Positions 1-5,497 of a DNA stretch of 5,497 nt are shown here, piece by piece. How positions within the stretch are numbered: position 1 is the first letter of the stretch; each line of letters starts with the position of its first letter. Where the stretch lies: the NCBI RefSeq assembly GCF_014359955.1, contig NZ_JACIYL010000244.1, forward strand, positions 1 through 5,497, in the 5' to 3' direction. Source of the DNA: Thermogutta sp. (GTDB taxonomy: Bacteria; Planctomycetota; Planctomycetia; Pirellulales; Thermoguttaceae). The notes under the pieces were generated by a model. The model saw nothing but the letters and a program-made list of their open reading frames with translations. It was not told the DNA's origin and made no database searches. Both the position numbers and the translations under genes were made by a program.

Positions 1-2610
1 CAGCGATTTTCTGCCGGGCGTCTCGAGGTGAAAACTCCCCAGGGTTGGAAGGTCGCTGGCTGGCTGGTCTCCATGGGACGGCTCGTCATTCGCAACAGCC
101 GGGGCGAGGTGGAAGAATACCAGCTCGCCGCCGACTCCTGTGAACCGGGCCCCGTACCAAGGTCCCTCACCGGCATCCTGGTATTGCCCTGTACCGTCAA
201 AACATCGGATGGAACAACGCTCAAAGTGGACGTTAGATTCTCGCTGCGGCCGAAGAGCAGCGGTTGCACGGTCGAGTCCGAATTGGTCAGCGACCGACCT
301 GTGGACATCCTTGCCTGGGGACTGCCCATGGTCTATATCCACGAGCGCGACGAAGCCATTTTCCCTGGATTGGAATGGCTGGTGGATGACGAATTGTCGA
401 GCGACAGCCTGGACATTGCGGAAGATCATCCGGATCGCGTGCGCTATGTCGTCCATCCTTACATGATCACCATTCCGGCAGTGGGAATCCATGGGCCACA
501 CGGCACGATGGGCCTGATTTGGGAAAATCGTCCCATCGGCGACCGGCTTCCCCCGGCATTTGCCTTCGCTTCCCCAGACCGCTTCAATCATCAGCGGAGC
601 CACCTCATGGAACTCTTCCTGCCGCCGGTGCCGGATTACACACCGATGAACAGCCGGGTGGCTGAAAAGCCCTATCGCCTGGAGGGTGGTGAGAAGTTGT
701 CCTTGAGTGCGGCACTTTGGATCGATGGTCAGGCCAGCGATGCCCTCGCCGTCATCACGGATTACGTGAAAAATCTCAGGATCGCCCCTGCCCATCCTTT
801 GCCTCATAGCTCCCTGCCTGGTGAAATCGAGTTTTCCACGCGGGCCTATCTGGAGTCACTTTGGGATCCGGAAACCCGTCAGTGGTGGACCACCAAAGGG
901 AACGCCCTCCTTTCCCACCAGGCCCTGCCACCCGATTTTGCCGCCGACCTTGTGCTTGGGGCCATGCTGACCAGCGATCCGGGTTTGAAACGTCGCTGCG
1001 AAGACCGCGTGAAAGAAGTTTGCCAACGACTCAAGCTCCCGCCACGCCTGGATGCGCTCCGCGTCGGTGGCCGGGCGGACCGCGTCTGGGCCAATGCAAG
1101 TCGCGCGGCGGCACTCCTGGCGTCCCGGCGCGAGGACGGAAGCTGGCGGTTTGATGCCGACCGGCCAGGCAGCGGACCTTTCGTCGGCATGGACTACCGG
1201 GAACTCGGCCCCAATGATGCCCTGGAGGTCGGTACCTGTGCCCACAATGCCTACGAAATCCTGGCCTTCGCCCGCATCACGGGTGATCGTCGCCTCTACG
1301 AGGAGATGGTGAAAACGCTGGAGCTGATGGAAAAATTCCGCGTTCCTCGTGCGGCGCAGGTGTGGGAGGTCCCCGTGCACACGCCGGACATCCTGGCCGC
1401 CGCCGATGCCGTGGACGCCTACATCGAGGCTTATCGCGTCAGCGGCGAGAAACGCTGGCTTCAGGATGCCGTTCTCTGGGCCAGGCGGGGATTGCCGTTC
1501 GTTTATTTCTGGAGCGATCCGCAAAAGCCGTTTCTCCAGGGGGCCAGCATTCCCGTCTTCGGCGCCACATGGTATCGCGGATCATGGTTCGGGCGGCCTG
1601 TTCAGTGGAACGGCCTGCGCTACGCCAACGCCCTTCTCAAACTGGCGGAGTACGATCAGAGTCTCCCCTGGAGGGAGGTGGCCACCATCCTCATCCACAG
1701 CGCCATCCATCAGCAGGACCAGGAGGGCGAGAACGTGGCCCTCTGGCCAGACAACATCAGCGCCATCACCGGGGAGAAATGTCCGTGGGTCTTCGCCCCC
1801 CGGCAAATCATTGGGTGCATCACCAAGTTGATCGGACGGGACGAAGAACCTCGCACCGTTTACGCCGGGCCCAACGATCAGCGGTTCGCACTCACCTCCC
1901 AGGGAACGATTGACCGGGTCCGCCTGAGTGGTGATACCCTGGAATTTCAGATCGCGTTTCCACCCGGAGAAGTCGGCCCGGTGTTGATCGCCAACATCGC
2001 GGGGCCGCAGGAAGTGGCCGTCAACGGTGAGCGGATCCCCCCGAGCGATCAGCCTCACCTGGAAGACGGCTCTGCCTGGTGCTATGACCCCGGCAACGCG
2101 CTCCTGACGATTCAGGTTGGAGCAACGGGCCCGGTGACCGTCTCCATCAAACCGGCCGTCCAGCGCACCGTGGACCGCATTCCACGGCTGGCGACGCAGC
2201 TTAGGTTCACATTCGATGGAGGACTGGAGGGCTGGATTGCCGCCCACGATGTGGCCGACCTGGAGGTCAAAGACGGCATCCTTGCAGGTCGTATCACGGG
2301 CCCTGATCCGTACATCATTCGACCCAACCTCCGTGTTCCGGCTGCGGTTTACAAGACCGTCGTCATCAGGATGAGCACCACCGCCGGAAGAATGGCGCAG
2401 CTCTTCTGGACGACCGAGCGTTCGCCAACCTTCGATGAAGAAAAATCGCTCCGCTTCGCGGTGGAGCCGGACGGCCAGCTTCACGAGTATCGCCTCAGCC
2501 TGGCCGATCATCCTCACTGGAACGGTCAAGTTATCGTGGCTCTGCGACTCGATCCGGGAGGCGGCACGGCCGACGGGGAATTCCAGGTGGACGCCATCCT
2601 CGGCGAATGA
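1..2610 (+). CDS. Large multidomain protein of unknown function, toroid core plus C-terminal beta-sandwich (5' partial)
   Basis: I do not recognise the family. Residues are numbered from the in-frame GTG at 28. Residues 1-245 are beta-rich (alternating strands such as LKVDVRFSLRP and LSLSAALWIDG). Residues about 262-605 are mostly amphipathic helices with aromatic and acidic loops (LESLWDPETRQWWTTKGN, DGSWRF, WEVPVHTPD), the look of an (alpha/alpha)-toroid of the six-hairpin glycosidase or polysaccharide-lyase type. Residues 606-710 are again strands. Residues 725-858 open with FTFDGGLEGW and end with ALRLDPGGGTADGEFQVDAI, like galactose-binding-like carbohydrate-binding modules. A role on carbohydrate is inference; no catalytic residues can be named. 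The frame is open from base 1 (QRFSAGRLEV before the GTG), and GAGG at 25-28 touches the GTG, too close for a ribosome site. The true start is therefore probably upstream, and export cannot be judged. The stop is TGA at 2608-2610. The coding call is firm; the function is not. Confidence 0.85.
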   Translation, partial: QRFSAGRLEVKTPQGWKVAGWLVSMGRLVIRNSRGEVEEYQLAADSCEPGPVPRSLTGILVLPCTVKTSDGTTLKVDVRFSLRPKSSGCTVESELVSDRPVDILAWGLPMVYIHERDEAIFPGLEWLVDDELSSDSLDIAEDHPDRVRYVVHPYMITIPAVGIHGPHGTMGLIWENRPIGDRLPPAFAFASPDRFNHQRSHLMELFLPPVPDYTPMNSRVAEKPYRLEGGEKLSLSAALWIDGQASDALAVITDYVKNLRIAPAHPLPHSSLPGEIEFSTRAYLESLWDPETRQWWTTKGNALLSHQALPPDFAADLVLGAMLTSDPGLKRRCEDRVKEVCQRLKLPPRLDALRVGGRADRVWANASRAAALLASRREDGSWRFDADRPGSGPFVGMDYRELGPNDALEVGTCAHNAYEILAFARITGDRRLYEEMVKTLELMEKFRVPRAAQVWEVPVHTPDILAAADAVDAYIEAYRVSGEKRWLQDAVLWARRGLPFVYFWSDPQKPFLQGASIPVFGATWYRGSWFGRPVQWNGLRYANALLKLAEYDQSLPWREVATILIHSAIHQQDQEGENVALWPDNISAITGEKCPWVFAPRQIIGCITKLIGRDEEPRTVYAGPNDQRFALTSQGTIDRVRLSGDTLEFQIAFPPGEVGPVLIANIAGPQEVAVNGERIPPSDQPHLEDGSAWCYDPGNALLTIQVGATGPVTVSIKPAVQRTVDRIPRLATQLRFTFDGGLEGWIAAHDVADLEVKDGILAGRITGPDPYIIRPNLRVPAAVYKTVVIRMSTTAGRMAQLFWTTERSPTFDEEKSLRFAVEPDGQLHEYRLSLADHPHWNGQVIVALRLDPGGGTADGEFQVDAILGE

Positions 2611-2728
2611 ACGACCCGAGAAAGCCAGCCGCTAACAGGGCGCATGGGCACCACGGTGCAGGTTCCGGTGGTTGCTGCGGGTGGATGACGGAGATCCTGA
2701 CCGCCGCACTTTCAATTCCACGAAAATA

Positions 2729-2757
2729 TTGCGGCAAGATGGTCGGAGATTTATGCT
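2729..2757 (+). promoter_or_regulatory. Candidate sigma70-type promoter for cstA
   Basis: TTGCGG at 2729-2734 and TATGCT at 2752-2757 are separated by exactly 17 bases, the optimal spacing for a housekeeping sigma factor. They match the -35 consensus at 3 of 6 positions and the -10 consensus at 4 of 6. They lie in the locally AT-rich part of the spacer and would give a leader of roughly 85-90 bases before the cstA ATG. The match is modest and planctomycete promoters are poorly defined, so this is only a candidate. I see no convincing CRP-type palindrome, although cstA is under catabolite control in E. coli. Confidence 0.3.
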
Positions 2758-2839
2758 AAATTTGAGCGTTTTTCCGTTTACACTTCGCACCCAAATGCGG
2801 CCGACCATTCCTTGTCCGTTGACGACACCAAACACAGAT

Positions 2840-2846
2840 AGGGGAG
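2840..2846 (+). promoter_or_regulatory. Shine-Dalgarno sequence of cstA
   Basis: AGGGGAG ends 6 bases before the ATG at 2853. This is a strong purine-rich ribosome-binding site at near-ideal spacing. It fixes the cstA start, which also coincides with the expected hydrophobic N-terminus of the family. Confidence 0.75.
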
Positions 2847-2852
2847 ATTGTC

Positions 2853-4772
2853 ATGCTGGATCAGGCCGTCGTCGTTGTCTTGGTGGCATTCAGTCTGCTT
2901 TTCCTGGGTTATCAGGTGTACGGCCGATTTCTGGCCCGGCGGGTGTTCCAGCTCGACCCCGATCGTCCCACCCCGGCCCACACGATGTATGACGGCATCG
3001 ATTACTGTCCCGCGAAAACACCGGTATTATTTGGCCATCATTTTGCTTCGATTGCGGGTCTGGGACCAATCCTGGGGCCCGCCCTGGCCGTCATTTGGGG
3101 TTGGTTGCCGGCGGTCCTGTGGGTCATTTTCGGAGCCATTCTGATCGGTGCCGTCCATGATCTGGGGTCGCTTGTGGTGAGTCTTCGGCATCGGGGGCGT
3201 TCGGTGGGCGAAGTGGCGTATTACGTGCTTGGCCCACGTGCCCGGCTGCTTTCGCTTCTGATCATTTTCTTCCTCATGTCGCTGGCGATGGGCGCGTTTT
3301 GCAACACGCTGGCCGACTTGTTCCTCAACTACAATCCGGACGCGATTATTCCCTCGATCGGCCTGATGCTGCTGGCCATCCTTTTTGGGCTGTCCGTCTA
3401 TCGGCTGAAAGTTCCGCTGGTTCCCGCCACAGTGGGCGCCCTTATCGTGTTTGCCGGCCTCATCTACTTCGGGGAAAAGAACCCCGTCCTCACCTATGAA
3501 TGGCTGTGCACTCCCCAGACGCGACAGGCCCTGGAAGAAGCGCGGGACGCGAAACCGACGATGGGACGGCCAGGGTTTTCCCGTCCGTACGGTGCGGCCG
3601 CTGCGATTGATTATTTCAAGGCCCACGGCCGGGAAGATATCGTTCGCGAACTGGGGTCCATCAAGGATCCCGACACTGTTTTGGGCAGGGCCAATTACGC
3701 GTGGATCGGGACACTCCTTTTGTATGCCTTTTTAGCGTCTGTGCTGCCCGTCTGGCTTCTGCTTCAGCCGCGGGATTACATCAACAGTTTCCAGCTCTAT
3801 TTCGCTCTGATCGCCTTGTTCCTCGGTTTGCTGATCGCCACGGCAGTGGGCAGCGAATATGCGAAGATTGATGCCCCCGCGATCCGTGCGACCGTCCCGG
3901 GAGCCCCGCCGTTAATCCCCATTCTTTTCGTGACGATCGCCTGTGGAGCGGTGAGCGGTTTTCATTCGCTGGTCTCCAGTGGAACGACCGTCAAGCAACT
4001 CAATCGGGAAAAGGATGCCCTTCTGGTGGGCTATGGCGCCATGCTCGTGGAGGGAGCGCTGGCCGTACTCGTGATTGTTGCTTGCACTGCGGGCCTTTCC
4101 CAGTTTGACTGGAGCGACAAGGGTGTTTATGCGAGCTGGACCGGTATCACAGGGCTGGCCGCCCAGCTCAACGCCGTCGTTCGGGGAAGTGCCAACATTC
4201 TTTCCCACCTGGGAATTCCCACTGGTATCGGTTCCACATTCATTGCGGTGACCGTCACGGCGTTCGCACTCACCACGCTGGATTCCGCAACCCGCCTGCT
4301 CCGCTTCAACGTGGAAGAGCTTTGCCAGGCTGTGGGTTTGAAGTTTCTGGCCAACCGATACTTTGGCTCCCTCATGGCGGTGGCGGGAATCGGCTTTTTT
4401 GCCGTCGTTCCTGCGGGGAAAGCCCTCTGGACACTGTTCGGCACGACCAACCAGCTTCTCGCCGGATTGGCCCTGTTGATCGTGAGTGTGTACCTCTATC
4501 AGAATCAGCGGATGTACGCCTTCACGCTCGTGCCGATGATTTTCATGCTCCTCATGACCGGGGCCGCCATGATCTACAGCCTGATTGGATTTTATCAGCA
4601 GGGAAAAACCGTCTTGTGGGTAACAACCGTTATCGTTCTGATCATGGCAGTCTGGCTGATTCTAGAAGGCATCGCTGCATTTCTCCGCGGCCCTCAACGT
4701 CCGGCCATCATTCCGCGTGAAGAGCAGCCCACACCACAAGAGCAGCGCGAAGCGGCGGAAACCGTGTTTTGA
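2853..4772 (+). CDS. cstA: Carbon starvation protein A (CstA/BtsT-family membrane transporter)
   Basis: This is a 639-residue inner-membrane carrier. E. coli relatives CstA and BtsT take up pyruvate, and CstA is also linked to peptide use during starvation; the substrate here is not proven. Family signatures are clear: PAHTMYDGIDYCPAKTPVLFGHHF (38-63, written here in two parts: PAHTMYDGIDY and VLFGHHF), ASIAGLGPILGPALA, GAVHDLGSLVVSLRHRGRS (99-117), LPVWLLLQPRDYI (298-310), ACGAVSGFHSLVSSGTT (363-379), TTLDSATRLLRFNVEEL (474-490) and LWTLFGTTNQLLAG (525-538). About 15 hydrophobic segments are visible, the first at residues 4-22. Residues about 208-280 form a long charged stretch where E. coli CstA has only a short loop. 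The C-terminus is a hydrophilic tail rich in P, E and Q. At 639 residues it is shorter than E. coli CstA (about 700). The ATG follows a strong Shine-Dalgarno. No small YjiX/CstX-like gene follows it, unlike in many proteobacteria. Confidence 0.95.
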   Translation: MLDQAVVVVLVAFSLLFLGYQVYGRFLARRVFQLDPDRPTPAHTMYDGIDYCPAKTPVLFGHHFASIAGLGPILGPALAVIWGWLPAVLWVIFGAILIGAVHDLGSLVVSLRHRGRSVGEVAYYVLGPRARLLSLLIIFFLMSLAMGAFCNTLADLFLNYNPDAIIPSIGLMLLAILFGLSVYRLKVPLVPATVGALIVFAGLIYFGEKNPVLTYEWLCTPQTRQALEEARDAKPTMGRPGFSRPYGAAAAIDYFKAHGREDIVRELGSIKDPDTVLGRANYAWIGTLLLYAFLASVLPVWLLLQPRDYINSFQLYFALIALFLGLLIATAVGSEYAKIDAPAIRATVPGAPPLIPILFVTIACGAVSGFHSLVSSGTTVKQLNREKDALLVGYGAMLVEGALAVLVIVACTAGLSQFDWSDKGVYASWTGITGLAAQLNAVVRGSANILSHLGIPTGIGSTFIAVTVTAFALTTLDSATRLLRFNVEELCQAVGLKFLANRYFGSLMAVAGIGFFAVVPAGKALWTLFGTTNQLLAGLALLIVSVYLYQNQRMYAFTLVPMIFMLLMTGAAMIYSLIGFYQQGKTVLWVTTVIVLIMAVWLILEGIAAFLRGPQRPAIIPREEQPTPQEQREAAETVF

Positions 4773-4784
4773 GATCGCACCGCT

Positions 4785-4802
4785 TGGGACTGATTGAGCC
4801 CA
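4785..4802. other. Weak stem-loop in the convergent gap
   Basis: TGGG-CT at 4785-4791, with A4789 bulged, pairs with AGCCCA at 4797-4802 around a five-base loop, GATTG. It overlaps a short imperfect direct repeat: ACTGATTGAGC at 4789-4799 and ACTGATGAGC at 4802-4811. No T-run follows on either strand, so it would be at most an accessory or RNA-end-protecting structure. Confidence 0.2.
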
Positions 4803-4815
4803 CTGATGAGCGCTT

Positions 4816-4850
4816 GCACGCCGTCCACGCCCTATGGCGGCGAGCTTTTT
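4816..4850 (+). terminator. Probable rho-independent terminator of cstA
   Basis: GC-A-CGCCG at 4816-4823 pairs with CGGCG-A-GC at 4838-4845: seven G:C pairs around a single A:A mismatch (4818 with 4843). The loop is 14 bases and can form two further C:G pairs. Five T residues follow directly at 4846-4850, the layout of an intrinsic terminator reading on the plus strand. It starts 44 bases after the cstA stop and lies partly inside the 3' end of the convergent HEAT-repeat gene, whose stop codon falls in the loop. On the minus strand no T-run follows, so it looks one-directional. Confidence 0.5.
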
Positions 4851-5497
4851 CTCCCCGTGATCCGGCTGACAGCCTCCTGAACGGTTGCCTGCAGCACAGG
4901 CGTCCCGTGACGAGCCAGTTCCTCCAATTGCGGCACAGCCGACTGGGCCGCGGGGCCAAGCTCTCCTAACGCTTCCACCGCCGCCATTTGCACGTTGGGA
5001 TCGGCATCCTGAAGGGCAGCGGTGAGTGCTTCCACGGCTTCTTTACTCGTCGCCCGGCAGCGGCCAAGTGCCCGGGCAGCCGCCATGCGTACCCGTTCAT
5101 CGCCGTCCTTCAGGGCTTCACACAGAGCGTGGACAACCTCAAAAGAAGCATCACCGATGAATCCAAGACTTTCCGCGGCCACATCCCGCCCATCCCAGGT
5201 TTGATCCTGAAGCGCGGCCACTATCACAGGAACTGCCGCGGCGGCGCGGGGTCCAAACGCACCGAGGGCCCTGATCGCCGCCATCCGCGCCGTGGGTTTG
5301 CTGCGATCCTGCGCCATCTTGGCGAGGAAGGGGACCTGCTCCGGACCGTATTGAATCAGGGCATCAATCGCCTGGTCTCTCACCTGCGGATTGGGATGCC
5401 CCAGAAGCTCGCGCCACTGTTCGGGTGTCTTGTCTGTGTATTTCACTTCACGGAATTCGGTACGACGCGACGGTCTTTGCGACTCCTTGGCGTTTTC
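4832..5497 (-). CDS. HEAT-repeat protein (5' partial)
   Basis: The product is a run of about five to six HEAT or PBS-lyase-type helical repeats, a scaffold for protein binding; the partner is unknown. Numbering from the in-frame GTG at 5446, units start near residues 20 (PQVRDQAIDAL), 52 (TARMAAIRALGAFGP), 86 (GRDVAAESLGFIG), 118 (RVRMAAARALGRC), 151 (NVQMAAVEALGELGP) and 184 (VLQATVQEAV, a capping half). Each has the pattern xVRxxAxxALGxxG followed by a second helix ending ALxD. The frame stays open beyond the GTG to the window edge (reading ENAKESQRPSRRTEFRE). There is no good ribosome site before the GTG, and VKYTDKTPEQW looks like the lead-in seen inside longer planctomycete HEAT proteins. 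The real start is therefore probably outside, and a signal peptide or lipobox cannot be checked. The stop is TAG (CTA at 4832-4834 on the plus strand). It is convergent with cstA, 59 bases apart. Confidence 0.85.
   Translation of the reverse strand, partial: ENAKESQRPSRRTEFREVKYTDKTPEQWRELLGHPNPQVRDQAIDALIQYGPEQVPFLAKMAQDRSKPTARMAAIRALGAFGPRAAAAVPVIVAALQDQTWDGRDVAAESLGFIGDASFEVVHALCEALKDGDERVRMAAARALGRCRATSKEAVEALTAALQDADPNVQMAAVEALGELGPAAQSAVPQLEELARHGTPVLQATVQEAVSRITGRKSSPP

Larger units (their letters stand above)
2611..2852. other. Intergenic spacer upstream of cstA
   Basis: This 242-base stretch separates two co-directional genes. The first half is GC-rich and contains an imperfect inverted repeat: GCACCAC at 2648-2654 pairs with GTGGT-T-GC at 2668-2675, with one bulged T. 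No T-run follows, so it is not a convincing terminator for the upstream gene. The second half, about 2710-2780, is clearly richer in A and T and holds the promoter-like elements listed separately. A short open frame crosses into cstA from here, but it has no family look and is judged non-coding. No tRNA or recognisable riboswitch is seen. Confidence 0.6.

Noticed and set aside
856..1524. Antisense open frame of 222 codons
   Set aside because: It is a shadow of the plus-strand gene. The product is low in coherent hydrophobic patterning and rich in scattered H, R and G, and it has no family look.
1582..2529. Long antisense open frame (315 codons) opposite the large protein gene
   Set aside because: It mirrors the real plus-strand gene. 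In GC-rich coding DNA such frames stay open by codon bias, and the translation has no recognisable domain and no ribosome site.
2648..2675. Inverted repeat as a terminator for the first gene
   Set aside because: The stem is short with a bulge and no T-run follows, so intrinsic termination is not supported.
2672..2992. Open frame of 106 codons across the spacer and the start of cstA
   Set aside because: It overlaps the cstA start in another frame, lacks a good ribosome site and has no recognisable protein pattern.
3027..3626. Antisense open frame of 199 codons inside cstA
   Set aside because: The translation is dominated by Q, H, R and K, typical of the reverse strand of a membrane-protein gene. 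cstA itself is unambiguous in the other strand.
4789..4811. Direct repeat of about 10 bases as an attachment site or mobile-element footprint
   Set aside because: It is too short and imperfect, with no integrase, transposase or tRNA gene nearby.
4832..5497. Repetitive HEAT-coding DNA as a possible tandem-repeat array
   Set aside because: The repetition is at protein level only. The units differ at DNA level, as is normal for HEAT repeats.

Overview
This is a GC-rich bacterial window, roughly 60% GC by eye, with three protein-coding genes and no RNA gene, CRISPR array, insertion sequence or prophage signature that I can see. The style fits a planctomycete or a related PVC-group bacterium: a very large uncharacterised beta/alpha-toroid protein, a free-standing HEAT-repeat protein with a 'KYTDKTPEQW' lead-in, loose gene spacing and weak promoter consensus. 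That assignment is inference from general resemblance, not from a marker gene.

Layout. Positions 1-2610 (+) hold the 3' part of a gene for a large multidomain protein: a beta-rich N-terminal region, an alpha-helical toroid-like core and two C-terminal beta modules, the last resembling a carbohydrate-binding (galactose-binding-like) fold. The frame is open to the left edge, so the gene probably starts outside the window. Positions 2611-2852 are a 242-base non-coding spacer with a candidate promoter and a clear Shine-Dalgarno sequence. Positions 2853-4772 (+) encode a complete CstA/BtsT-family membrane transporter (carbon starvation protein A). A 59-base convergent gap follows. Positions 4832-5497 (-) hold a HEAT-repeat protein whose frame is open to the right edge. 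A probable intrinsic terminator for cstA lies across the 3' end of that gene.

How the genes relate. The first gene and cstA are co-directional, but the long spacer with its own promoter-like elements suggests separate transcription. A protein with a possible role on carbohydrates beside a CstA-type uptake carrier could reflect nutrient scavenging, but nothing in the sequence ties them together. The HEAT protein is convergent and probably unrelated. I found no convincing undescribed system. The most distinctive points are the roughly 60-residue hydrophilic insertion in the CstA protein and the unassigned architecture of the large protein.
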